From Actinomycetota bacterium (GTDB lineage: Bacteria > Actinomycetota > Acidimicrobiia > Acidimicrobiales > BP-101), in assembly GCA_030838265.1 (NCBI GenBank), contig JAUTXA010000245.1, positions 1 to 33,874 of the forward strand: a DNA stretch of 33,874 nucleotides. The letters run 5' to 3'. Below, in pieces: positions 15,532 to 23,395 of the stretch. Numbering within the stretch: position 1 is the stretch's first letter; each line of letters begins with the position of its first letter. A program made the position numbers and the translations under genes. A model generated the notes under the pieces. The model saw only the letters and a list, made by a program, of their open reading frames with translations, was not told the DNA's origin and did not search any database.

Positions 15532-16161
15532 GTGACCGAGACGCTCACCGGGAAGCGGCGGGAGATCCTGGACTTCATCGAGACCCACATGCGCGAGCGC
15601 GGCTACCCGCCGTCGGTCCGCGAGATCGGCACGGCCGTCGGCCTGGCCTCCCCGTCCACCGTGCACTCCCACCTCGCCACCCTCCAGAAGCAGGGCTACC
15701 TCAGGCGGGACCCGACCAAGCCCCGCGCCATCGAGGTGCACTTCGACCCGTCGTCGGGTGGCGTCGCAGAGCGCCGTCCCGTCCGCCACGTGCCGTTGGT
15801 GGGCGACGTGGCGGCTGGCACCGACGTCCTGGCCCAGGAGAACGTCGAAGAGGTCTTCCCCCTGCCCGAGGACTTCACCGGCGACGGGCAGCTGTTCATG
15901 TTGCGGGTGCGCGGTGACTCGATGATCGAGGCCGGCATCATGCCGGGCGACTACGTGGTCGTGCGCCAGCAGGCCGAGGCCCGCAAGGGCGAGATCATCG
16001 TGGCCGGCATTCCGGGCGACGAGGCGACGGTCAAGACCTTCAGCCGCGTGGGCAACAAGATCGTGCTCCTCCCCTCGAACTCCCGCCTCTCCCCCATCGA
16101 GCTCGACCCGGCCGACGTCACCATCTACGGCAAGGTCGTCACCGTCCTGCGCCGCACCTGA
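15532..16161 (+). CDS. lexA: SOS repressor LexA (self-cleaving)
   Basis: 209 residues from GTG 15532, with AGGGGAGG 4 nt upstream. The N-terminal winged helix-turn-helix spans about 1-65 (GYPPSVREIGTAVGLASPST, then VHSHLATLQKQGYLRR). The C-terminal S24 peptidase domain carries the cleavage site Ala95-Gly96 (VGDVAAGTD), the nucleophile Ser130 (RGDSMIEAGI) and the general base Lys168 (EATVKTFSRV); all are intact. LexA represses SOS genes until RecA filaments stimulate its self-cleavage. Four operators lie upstream, and one lies in the recA promoter, so the two-gene switch is complete in this window. The N-terminus lacks the long extension of some actinobacterial LexA proteins. It converges with the subtilase gene, 31 nt away. 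Confidence 0.98.
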   Translation: MTETLTGKRREILDFIETHMRERGYPPSVREIGTAVGLASPSTVHSHLATLQKQGYLRRDPTKPRAIEVHFDPSSGGVAERRPVRHVPLVGDVAAGTDVLAQENVEEVFPLPEDFTGDGQLFMLRVRGDSMIEAGIMPGDYVVVRQQAEARKGEIIVAGIPGDEATVKTFSRVGNKIVLLPSNSRLSPIELDPADVTIYGKVVTVLRRT

Positions 16162-16192
16162 TCCCGGCCTGAGGCGACGGTCGCTCGGTCCG

Positions 16193-17593
16193 TCAGCCGG
16201 CCCGCGAGGCGCGGGCTCGCTGCCACGTGAGGCGGGTGACATAGCCCACGCCGATCAGCCCGCCGAGGGCCACCACGCTGAGGACGAAGCCGCCGACGGT
16301 CGGGCCGTGCCCCTCACCGGCGGGGCGAAGCTTGTCACCGCCGACGTCGAGGGCGATCTTGGGCGTGGCCGAACGCGGCGTGCCGCCGGAAGAGCCGGTG
16401 GGCGACGGGCCGGTCGACGAACCCGACGCCGATGAAGAGCCGGACCCGGAGCCAGCGCCGCCGCTGGACGACCCTGACGCCTGGCTGGCGCCGGACGAAC
16501 CCTGCTTCCCGCTCGAGCCCGACCCGCCGCCGCCCCCCGAGCCCGAGCCACCGCCGGTCGTCCCTCCGCCCGGGCCGGCCGACGCCCCCATGGCCTTGGC
16601 CAGGTCGAGTCGGCCCTTGCAGCCCGAGCCGCACGAGGCCGGGGCCAGGGTCGACAGGATGCGATTGACCACCTGATCGCGGGAGAGGCCGTGCGACATC
16701 AGGGCGGCCGCCGCTCCCGAGACGAAGGGGGTCGCCATCGACGTGCCCTCGAGCCAGGCGTACCGGTTCTGGGTGTAGGTCGACAGGATGCAGCCCCCCG
16801 CCGGGGACCCGTTGCAATCGGCCTTGCCGTTGGCGCTGACGTCGCCGCCGGGGGCGGCGAGGCCCCACTTGGCGCTCCCCACCTGGCTGGCGTAGCCGGC
16901 CCGGTTGTCCTGCTGGTTGGTCGCCGTCACCACCAGAGCGTCGAGGTTGCCGTAGTCGGTCGATCCCAGCAGGGTGTTGGCCGCGTTGCCGGCGGCGATG
17001 ACGGCGATGGCGCCGTGGCTGTAGGCGTATTCGATGCCGGTGCCGAGGCTGCTCCCCAACACGTCGGCCACGACCGTGTTGTTCTCACCCAGGCTGAGGT
17101 TGACGACCTTGGCACCGTGGTCGACCACCCACTCGACGCCGGCGTTGATGTCGTTGACGCTGGCGGTCGGGTTGCCACTCGAGTCCTTGGTGAAGACGGC
17201 GGCCGCCAGCAGGCGGGCGTCGGGTGCCGCGCCGGCTCCCCCCTTGCCGTTGTCGCCGATGGCGGCGGCGATGCCGGCCACGTGGGTGCCGTGGCCGTCG
17301 ATGTCGGCGCCCGACCCCTGGCACTTCGAGGGGGCCCCGCCCGTGCCGACACAGCGGGTGTTGCCCAGCAGGTGGCCGGCCAGATCCTCGTGGCCCAGGT
17401 CGACGCCCGTGTCGACCACGCCGATGGTCACCCCTGCCCCGCGCCCCAGCGTCCACGCCGCCGGCGCCCCGATCTTGGCCAGGCCCCACTGCCGGGACAG
17501 GTACGGGTCGTCAGCCGCCCGGGCCGGGCCGGCGGCGACCGGCGCCGCGGCCAGTGACAGGCCCAGGGCGAGCAGCAGGCGGGTCCGGCGCAC
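16193..17593 (-). CDS. Membrane-anchored secreted subtilisin-like (S8) serine protease
   Basis: 466 residues from GTG 17593. A signal peptide (about 1-26, ending ARA) comes first. The S8 domain carries Asp61 in VVDTGVD, His101 in DGHGTHVAGIAAAIGDNG, the oxyanion Asn203 in AAGNAAN, and Ser285 in EGTSMATPFVSGAAAA: a complete catalytic set. A Gly/Ser-rich low-complexity linker of roughly 70-80 residues follows (about 344-420), then one C-terminal membrane helix (GGFVLSVVALGGLIGVGYVT) and a basic stop-transfer end. This layout resembles mycosins of type VII secretion, but no ESX genes are in the window and the linker is unlike them. The mature protease probably faces the cell wall. The gene begins 32 nt after the dapE stop, so the two are probably cotranscribed. 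Four Cys in the domain may pair. Confidence 0.9.
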   Translation of the reverse strand: MRRTRLLLALGLSLAAAPVAAGPARAADDPYLSRQWGLAKIGAPAAWTLGRGAGVTIGVVDTGVDLGHEDLAGHLLGNTRCVGTGGAPSKCQGSGADIDGHGTHVAGIAAAIGDNGKGGAGAAPDARLLAAAVFTKDSSGNPTASVNDINAGVEWVVDHGAKVVNLSLGENNTVVADVLGSSLGTGIEYAYSHGAIAVIAAGNAANTLLGSTDYGNLDALVVTATNQQDNRAGYASQVGSAKWGLAAPGGDVSANGKADCNGSPAGGCILSTYTQNRYAWLEGTSMATPFVSGAAAALMSHGLSRDQVVNRILSTLAPASCGSGCKGRLDLAKAMGASAGPGGGTTGGGSGSGGGGGSGSSGKQGSSGASQASGSSSGGAGSGSGSSSASGSSTGPSPTGSSGGTPRSATPKIALDVGGDKLRPAGEGHGPTVGGFVLSVVALGGLIGVGYVTRLTWQRARASRAG

Positions 17594-17625
17594 CCCACCA
17601 TGCTGGCACCCGCGGGCGGCCTCGC

Positions 17626-18696
17626 CTATGCGCCCTCGGTGAGCAGGGCGGCGAGGGTGGTGTGCACGGACTCGAGCTGCGACCGCTCGACCCGCTCGTC
17701 GGCCGAGTGGGCCACGGTCGGCTCACCGGGGCCGAAGTTCGTCGCCGGGATGCCGGCCTGGGCGAAGAACGACACGTCGGTCCAGCCCAGCTTCGCTCGG
17801 GGTGGTTGCCCGGTGCGCCGGACCAGGCCCGACAGCAGCGGGTGGTCGAGCGAGGGAGGCGCGGGGGCAGCGTCGTCGAGCAGCTCGACTCGGTCGCCGC
17901 CGGCCTCGTCGAGGTCGGGCACCAGCACGTCGAGGACGTGAGCCAGGGCGGAAGCGGCGTCGCGGTCGGGGGCGTAGCGGTGGTTGACCTTGAGGACGGC
18001 CCGGTCCGGCACCACGTTGCCGGCCACGCCCCCGTCGATGGCGACGGCCTGCAAGGCCTCGCGGAACTCGCAACCGTCGATGACGGGGCGGCGCTCGTCA
18101 TAGCGGGCCAGCCGCTCGAGGATGGGAGCCAGCCGGTGGATGGCGTTGCGCCCCATCCACGGTCGCGCCGTGTGGGCTCGCGCCCCGGCCAGGGTGATGG
18201 CGACCCGCATGGCGCCCTGGCACCCAGCCTCGACCACGGCGCCGGTGGGCTCACCCAGGATGGCGGCGTCGCCGGCCAGCAAGTCGGGGCGTTGGGCCAG
18301 AAGCTTGGGCAGGCCATTGAACTCGGTGGCGACCTCCTCGCACTCGTAGAAGACGTAGGTGACGTCGACGGCGGGCTCGGGGATGGTCTCGGCCAGCAGA
18401 CAGAACACGGCCAGGCCCGCCTTCATGTCGGCCGCGCCCAGTCCCCAGAGGACATCGCCGTCGACCCGGGCCCGATCGTTCCCGTTGACCGGCACGGTGT
18501 CGGTGTGGCCGGCCAGGATCAGCCTCGATGACCGGCCGAGCTGGGTGCGGGCGACCACGTTGTTCTCGAGACGTGTGACCTCGAGCCCGGGCAGGCCGCG
18601 CAAGAAGGCCTCGAGGTGATCGGTGATGGCTGCCTCGTGGTGGCTGACGGAGGGGATGTCGACCAGGGCGGCGCAGCGCTCGAGCAGATCGGTCAC
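17626..18696 (-). CDS. dapE: Succinyl-diaminopimelate desuccinylase
   Basis: 356 residues from GTG 18696, overlapping the dapD stop (GTGA). It is an M20 metallopeptidase: His64 and Asp66 in LAGHTDTVPVNGND, Asp90 in GLGAADMKAG, and the catalytic Glu pair in YECEEVATEFNG. The insert dimerisation domain (about 160-265) has RAHTARPWMGRNAIHRL. The enzyme hydrolyses N-succinyl-LL-2,6-diaminopimelate to LL-diaminopimelate and succinate, feeding peptidoglycan and lysine. Coupling to dapD leaves little doubt about the reaction, which for M20 members would otherwise be uncertain. The subtilase gene follows 32 nt downstream. Confidence 0.93.
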   Translation of the reverse strand: MTDLLERCAALVDIPSVSHHEAAITDHLEAFLRGLPGLEVTRLENNVVARTQLGRSSRLILAGHTDTVPVNGNDRARVDGDVLWGLGAADMKAGLAVFCLLAETIPEPAVDVTYVFYECEEVATEFNGLPKLLAQRPDLLAGDAAILGEPTGAVVEAGCQGAMRVAITLAGARAHTARPWMGRNAIHRLAPILERLARYDERRPVIDGCEFREALQAVAIDGGVAGNVVPDRAVLKVNHRYAPDRDAASALAHVLDVLVPDLDEAGGDRVELLDDAAPAPPSLDHPLLSGLVRRTGQPPRAKLGWTDVSFFAQAGIPATNFGPGEPTVAHSADERVERSQLESVHTTLAALLTEGA

Positions 18697-19514
18697 GAGA
18701 CGCTGACGCCACTCTCCCGGAGAACCTCGTTGAGGTGGTCGCGGTCACCGGGCTCGAGACGGCGCACGATGAGGGCGCACGGCAGGAAGAACTCGCCGCC
18801 GGCGAACTGCCGCTTTCGCTCGGCTCGCATCACGAGGCAGTTGGGCGGGATGACACCGCGGCTCACCTCTTCACCGGACTCGGCGTCGATGACCGGGATG
18901 CCGGGGTTGAGCAGTGTCCCCTCGCCGAGAATGCTCCCGTCGCCCACCCTTGCGCCCTGGGTGATGACCGTCCGGCTGCCCACGAGGCAGTCGTCGCCCA
19001 CGATCACCGGCACGGCGTTCGGCGGCTCGAGCACGCCACCGATCCCGACCCCGCCCGACAGGTGCACGTTGGCGCCGATCTGGGCGCACGAGCCGACGGT
19101 GGCCCACGTGTCGACCATCGTGTTGGCTCCCACCCGGGCGCCGATGTTCACGTAGCTGGGCATCAGGACCACACCGCGATCGAGGAACGAACCCCACCGG
19201 GCCGACGCACCTGGAACCACGCGGACCCCCGCGGCGGCATAGTCCTTCTTGAGCGGGATCTTGTCGTGGTACTCGAAAGCACCAACCTCGGTCGTCTCCA
19301 TCGACGAGAGCTTGAAGAGAAGGAGGATGGCCTCCTTCAGCCACGTCCGGACGGTCACGGCTCCGGTCGCAGCGTCGATCTCGGCCACCCGCGCCTTACC
19401 CGTGTCGAGCAGGTCGATGGCCTGGGCGACCGTCTCGAGGGCGGCGTGGTCGCCGGCCGGGATCTCGGCCCGGTGCTGCCACAGCTCCTGGATCGCACCC
19501 TCGAGATCAGCCAT
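18693..19514 (-). CDS. dapD: 2,3,4,5-Tetrahydropyridine-2,6-dicarboxylate N-succinyltransferase (E. coli type)
   Basis: 273 residues from ATG 19514. The N-terminal helical domain (MADLEGAIQELWQHRAEI) is followed by a left-handed beta-helix of hexapeptide repeats (about 105-215), with VVLMPSYVNIGARVGANTMV and HLSGGVGIGGVLEPPNAVPV. VIPPNCLVMRAERKRQ and the C-terminal strand complete the fold. Length and motifs are those of the E. coli-type enzyme (about 274 residues), not the longer actinobacterial DapD of about 317. It adds a succinyl group from succinyl-CoA to tetrahydrodipicolinate. TAATGT 7 nt before the ATG suggests a leaderless message; the stop overlaps the dapE start. Confidence 0.95.
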   Translation of the reverse strand: MADLEGAIQELWQHRAEIPAGDHAALETVAQAIDLLDTGKARVAEIDAATGAVTVRTWLKEAILLLFKLSSMETTEVGAFEYHDKIPLKKDYAAAGVRVVPGASARWGSFLDRGVVLMPSYVNIGARVGANTMVDTWATVGSCAQIGANVHLSGGVGIGGVLEPPNAVPVIVGDDCLVGSRTVITQGARVGDGSILGEGTLLNPGIPVIDAESGEEVSRGVIPPNCLVMRAERKRQFAGGEFFLPCALIVRRLEPGDRDHLNEVLRESGVSVS

Positions 19515-19527
19515 GCCGGCGACATTA
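19515..19527 (-). promoter_or_regulatory. dapD leaderless -10 element
   Basis: TAATGT (complement of 19522-19527) ends 7 nt before the dapD ATG. It matches TANNNT closely in a region of about 70% GC, and no Shine-Dalgarno sequence is present. Confidence 0.6.
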
Positions 19528-19552
19528 CCGGCCCTCTCAGGCGTCGATTCGG

Positions 19553-19598
19553 TACGGTGAACGCCCGAGGTACCAACGCGGGCGCTCGAGGAGGGCAT
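19553..19598 (+). promoter_or_regulatory. Candidate promoter and ribosome site of the coiled-coil gene
   Basis: TACGGT at 19553-19558 could be the -10 of a conventional leadered transcript; a GAGGAGGG-type ribosome site lies at 19588-19595, just before ATG 19599. No good -35 is seen at the expected distance. In contrast to dapD, this gene keeps a strong ribosome site. Confidence 0.4.
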
Positions 19599-22500
19599 AT
19601 GGCCGACGACGAGGATCTGGAGGCCAGGCTCAATGCGGCGATGGGCACCGGTGATCCCGAGACCCGACGACCAGTGAGCCTGACCGAGGCCCTCTACAGC
19701 CGCATCGTCGAGGTCACCCGCCAAGAGGTCTCCCAGACGACCGAAGTCCTGGGCGAGCTGGTGATCCAGATGGGCCGCCTCGACCGCCGCATGGGCGACA
19801 TCGCGGCTCGCATCGACTCGGCGGCCGAGGCGCCGGCCGTTCAGGGGGACGGACCGGCACCAGCCACCGTCGACCTCGGCGGCATCGAGTCGCGGCTCGA
19901 CCGGCTCGAGTCCCTGCTGGGCGAGCTCCCGGAGCGGGTGGCACCGATGGTTGCGACGAGCGAGCCCGCTCCGGCCGTCGACCTCGATGCCGTCACCAAG
20001 GCCATCGACACCCGCCTGATCGAGATCCGCACCGCCATCCTCACCGGGCAACCCGACCTGGCGTCGGTGACCGACGCCGTGGCTCGCGGCCTGGGCGACG
20101 TGCGCACCGCCATCCTCACCGGCCAGCCCGACCTCTCCCCCGTGACCGACGCCGTGGCCGAGCTGCGCCAGATCGTCGCCGAGCGGCCGGAGACCGGGCC
20201 GACCACCGAGCCTGTCGACCTCTCTCCCGTGACGGCTGCGTTGGCGGACCTTCGCCAGATAACCAGCGCTCCGCCCGATCTCACGCCGGTGACCGACGTC
20301 GTGACCCAATGGCTGGCCGACGTCCGCACGACGCTCTCCTCGCGACTCGACGAGCTTCAGCGGCGACTCGACCAGCCCGCCGACCTCACCTCGGTCTCCG
20401 AAGTCATCGCCGATCGGTTGGCCGCCATGGAAGGCGCCACCAATGCCCATCAGGCCGTGCACACCAGCCGTCTCGACGACCTCGCCACCGCCCTCAGCCA
20501 GGCCACCCAGGGGCTCCACACCCGGCTCGATGAGGTGACGGCCACGCCGACGTCCGAGGTCAGCGAGGTGACCCCCGCGGTGCAGGCCCTCGAAGCCGCC
20601 CTCGACAGCCTGCGGGTCGAGCTCGCCAGCAGGGACGAGCGGCTGGGGCAACATCTCGATCGCGTCGAGCAGGCCGCGTCGGAGACGCCGATGCCACCCG
20701 AGCTCGAGGCCCTGGCCACCGACCTGGCCAACCGGCTCGACGCCGTGCACGCCGCGGTGAGCGATGGGCCCGACGTCGCCGCCGTGGTCCGCGGCGCGGT
20801 GGCCGGTGGCAACGACAACGTGGCCGCCGAGCTCGAGAACATCAAGGCGGCGGTGGCGGCCACCGGGGCCCGGTTCGCGGCTCGTCTCGACGAGTTGCGC
20901 AGCGAGCTGGCGGGCGACGCCGATGCCAACATCGCTCGCCTCGAGGCCGGCCTCTCGGCCCAGACGGCCCCGCCGGTCGAGATCGACCTGGCCCCGATCC
21001 AGACGTCGCTCACCGAGCTTCGATCGCGGCTTGCCGATCTGTCCGACCAGGCCGTGGCCACCGAAGAGTCCTTGGCCACCGGGCTGGCCAACCTGCACGC
21101 CTCGATGGGGCAGGCGCCCGACCTGTCGGCGGTGACGACTGCGGTCGAGGACGTGGCCCAGCGGGTCGAGCGCTTGGCGACGGGCGTAGCCCACGACAAC
21201 GAAGCCCTGGCCGCCCGCCTCGACGCGGCGCGGACCGAGCTGCAGGCCTCGCTGGACGGTGTCGAGATCGGCCCGCCGCTCGAGGCCGCGGTCGCCGGCG
21301 TGCTCGCCCAGCTCAGCGACCTGGCTGTCGCCCAGTCGCAGTCCCACCAGGTCGTCACCGCCCGCCTCGACGAGCTGCACCAGGCCGCGGGCGGCGCCAC
21401 CGACCTCAGCCCGGTGACCGAGGCGCTGGCCGAGGCCGTGGCCTCCCTCGGCGGACAGCTCGACGCCATCGCCCTGGCCAGCAGCCAGCCGCCCGATCTG
21501 TCGGTCATGGCTGAGCGGGTCGCGACCGGCCTGGCCGACACCCGCGATCAGATGGTGAGCGCCCACGAGGCCATCCGGTCGGAGGTCGAGGGCCTCGGTC
21601 ACGCCCTCGCCGAGGTCGCCGGGCAAGTCGGCGCCGCCCCGTCCGCGGTCGAGGCGTTGGGGGCTCGCCTCGACTCGATCGAGCGGCTGGCCAGCCAGGT
21701 GCAGGCCGACGCCCGGCAGACGAGCACCGACATCGCCGCCGGCCAAGCCAGCACCACCACGGCGGTGCAGGCCGTCGTCGACGGCTTGACCGACCAGCTC
21801 ACCCGAGTCACGACCGCCCTCGACGACATCCGCGCCACCCCACCCGACACCGAGGTGGTCGACGCCAAGCTCGAGCAGCTGCGGGTCCTGGTGAGCAACC
21901 TGGGCGAGGGGGTGGCAGCCATCGAGGCCAGGAGCGGCACCGAGGCTCTGGGCGCCCTTTTCGACGAGCACGCGGCCGACGCCCTGGCCCGGCTCCAAGA
22001 GGTCACCGAGGGGATGCTCACGCGGATGGAGCGGCGAGACAGCCAGCTCTCGTCCATCAGGGTCGACATCGAACAGGCCCTGGGCCAGACGCTCAATCAC
22101 TTGCAGGGCGACCTCACCACCGTGCGCGAGGCGGTCACCGCCGGCGAGCAGCAGGGCAACCGCCGGTTCGAGCGCCTCGACAGCGAGCTGGCCGAGCTGC
22201 GCACCGAGCTGGCCGGCGTGGGCCGGCTGCAGCAGAGCCTCTCCGACGTGGGCGGTGGCCTCGACGCCCTGCGATCGCTGGTGGCCGAGCAGGGCGAGGC
22301 CGACGCCAGCGGCCGGCTGATGTCGGGCCTGGCCGACATCACGCGCGACCTGGCTGCCACCCGCGAGCGCGTCCTCGAGGTCGACCGCAGCATCGCCGCC
22401 ATGAAGGGAGACCTGGCCGGGTCGACCGAGGCGGCCCAAGCCAGCTTCCAGGCCGCCGACGCGGTGGCGACGCTCGTGCAGGGCGTGACCCGGCTCGAGA

Positions 22501-22757
22501 GCAGGCTGGGCATCGAGGTCGATGACATCACCCGCCGCCTCGACGCCGTGGCCGCCGCCCTCGAGGCCATGGCCACCCGCGAGACCTCGACGAACGCGGC
22601 GTCGACCGCGTCGCGCCAGCGGATGGCGAGTGGCATGTCCGATCGCCTCATCGCCATCCGTGAGGTGGCGGCCGGTGTGAGCGAGGCGGTCCGCAACGAT
22701 GCTCGACGGCGCCGGGAGCGCCGGGCCATTGAGTCCGGGCATCGTCCGTCGGAGTGA
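19599..22757 (+). CDS. Large repetitive coiled-coil protein, unknown function
   Basis: 1052 residues from ATG 19599, with a GGAGGG ribosome site. I do not recognise a family. No membrane helix, signal peptide, Cys or enzymatic motif is visible. The sequence is acidic and Ala/Leu-rich, nearly all helical with heptad-type spacing. A motif of the form PDLSPVTDAVA recurs about ten times between residues 125 and 660, each followed by a helical segment such as RLDELQRRLDQ; two adjacent copies are near-identical over 25 residues. The last 60 residues are basic (RQRMASGMSDRLIAIREVAA then RRRRERR). It is translationally coupled to a methyltransferase (GTGA). A cytoplasmic scaffold, polar organiser or filament is plausible but unproven. 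Codon use matches its neighbours. Confidence 0.75.
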   Translation: MADDEDLEARLNAAMGTGDPETRRPVSLTEALYSRIVEVTRQEVSQTTEVLGELVIQMGRLDRRMGDIAARIDSAAEAPAVQGDGPAPATVDLGGIESRLDRLESLLGELPERVAPMVATSEPAPAVDLDAVTKAIDTRLIEIRTAILTGQPDLASVTDAVARGLGDVRTAILTGQPDLSPVTDAVAELRQIVAERPETGPTTEPVDLSPVTAALADLRQITSAPPDLTPVTDVVTQWLADVRTTLSSRLDELQRRLDQPADLTSVSEVIADRLAAMEGATNAHQAVHTSRLDDLATALSQATQGLHTRLDEVTATPTSEVSEVTPAVQALEAALDSLRVELASRDERLGQHLDRVEQAASETPMPPELEALATDLANRLDAVHAAVSDGPDVAAVVRGAVAGGNDNVAAELENIKAAVAATGARFAARLDELRSELAGDADANIARLEAGLSAQTAPPVEIDLAPIQTSLTELRSRLADLSDQAVATEESLATGLANLHASMGQAPDLSAVTTAVEDVAQRVERLATGVAHDNEALAARLDAARTELQASLDGVEIGPPLEAAVAGVLAQLSDLAVAQSQSHQVVTARLDELHQAAGGATDLSPVTEALAEAVASLGGQLDAIALASSQPPDLSVMAERVATGLADTRDQMVSAHEAIRSEVEGLGHALAEVAGQVGAAPSAVEALGARLDSIERLASQVQADARQTSTDIAAGQASTTTAVQAVVDGLTDQLTRVTTALDDIRATPPDTEVVDAKLEQLRVLVSNLGEGVAAIEARSGTEALGALFDEHAADALARLQEVTEGMLTRMERRDSQLSSIRVDIEQALGQTLNHLQGDLTTVREAVTAGEQQGNRRFERLDSELAELRTELAGVGRLQQSLSDVGGGLDALRSLVAEQGEADASGRLMSGLADITRDLAATRERVLEVDRSIAAMKGDLAGSTEAAQASFQAADAVATLVQGVTRLESRLGIEVDDITRRLDAVAAALEAMATRETSTNAASTASRQRMASGMSDRLIAIREVAAGVSEAVRNDARRRRERRAIESGHRPSE
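20028..20158 (+). repeat. Direct repeat of about 56 bp, period 75 bp, inside the coiled-coil gene
   Basis: Copies at 20028-20083 and 20103-20158. Both begin CGCACCGCCATCCTCACCGG and end GTGACCGACGCCGTGGC; the middle differs at a few bases. They encode RTAILTGQPDLASVTDAVA and RTAILTGQPDLSPVTDAVA, so this is a recent 25-residue duplication in a protein already made of diverged repeats. Confidence 0.85.
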
Positions 22758-23392
22758 TCCGCCACCTCGAGCGTGTCATCCCCGCCGCGCCCGGCAAGCC
22801 CGAGCGGGGCTCGGCCGAACACCCCATGCGCAAGGTGACCGAGGCGGTGGCGTCGGGTGCCGCGACGGCATGGACGACCGAGCAGGCAGCCGAAGTCGAG
22901 TCCTTCTTCGACGACCTGGCCGACGAGTGGCACACCCGGTCTGATCCGCATCGCGACGAGCCCCTGCGCGACGCCTTCGACCGAGGCGGCATCCCGAGCC
23001 ATGGCGTAATGCTCGAGGTCGGATCGGGCACGGGCCTGCTCACTCCGTCCCTCTTCGCCCGGGGTGCGGCCGTGATCGCCCTCGACCTGTCCTTCGAGAT
23101 GCTCAAGTTCGCTCCCGCCGAATTGGCCCCGCGGCTGCAAGCCGACGCCGCCCGCCTGCCCTTCCCCGACCGCTCGATCACCTCGGCCGTCTTGATCAAT
23201 GCCTTCCTCTTCCCCGACGAGACCGACCGGGTGCTGACCGACGACGGAGCCTTGGTGTGGGTCAACACCTCGGGCGACAAGACCCCGATCTACCTCAGCG
23301 CCGACGACGTCGACGCCGCCCTGCCAGGAGCATGGACAGGTCTGGCGGCCGAAGCCGGATGGGGGACGTGGGCGGTGCTGCGCCGAGCCTGA
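22754..23392 (+). CDS. Class I SAM-dependent methyltransferase
   Basis: 212 residues from GTG 22754, which overlaps the stop of the coiled-coil gene (GTGA). Motif I is LEVGSGTG (87-94), followed by the acidic Asp111 end of strand beta2 (VIALDLSFEML) and motif II-like DAARLPFPDRSITSAVLINA. The family is the UbiE/MenG-like class; the target is unknown. The first 50 residues form an unusual N-terminal extension (PGKPERGSAEHPMRKVTEAV) before the fold. The C-terminal third is short, lacking the extra strands of full-size UbiE. It could modify its coupled partner, a lipid or a small molecule. It meets dapC tail to tail, 3 nt apart. A start at Met25 is possible, but the overlap favours the longer one. 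Confidence 0.82.
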   Translation: MIRHLERVIPAAPGKPERGSAEHPMRKVTEAVASGAATAWTTEQAAEVESFFDDLADEWHTRSDPHRDEPLRDAFDRGGIPSHGVMLEVGSGTGLLTPSLFARGAAVIALDLSFEMLKFAPAELAPRLQADAARLPFPDRSITSAVLINAFLFPDETDRVLTDDGALVWVNTSGDKTPIYLSADDVDAALPGAWTGLAAEAGWGTWAVLRRA

Positions 23393-23395
23393 AGG

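Noticed and set aside
18735-19598. Upstream extension of the coiled-coil reading frame over dapD
   Set aside because: It is opposite a well-supported dapD; ATG 19599 has a strong ribosome site and begins a sensible protein.
18693-22742. An open reading frame of about 1349 codons on the minus strand, antisense to the coiled-coil gene
   Set aside because: It is the dapD frame continuing open upstream; the protein-like signal (heptads, repeats, ribosome site) is on the plus strand. High GC keeps antisense frames open.
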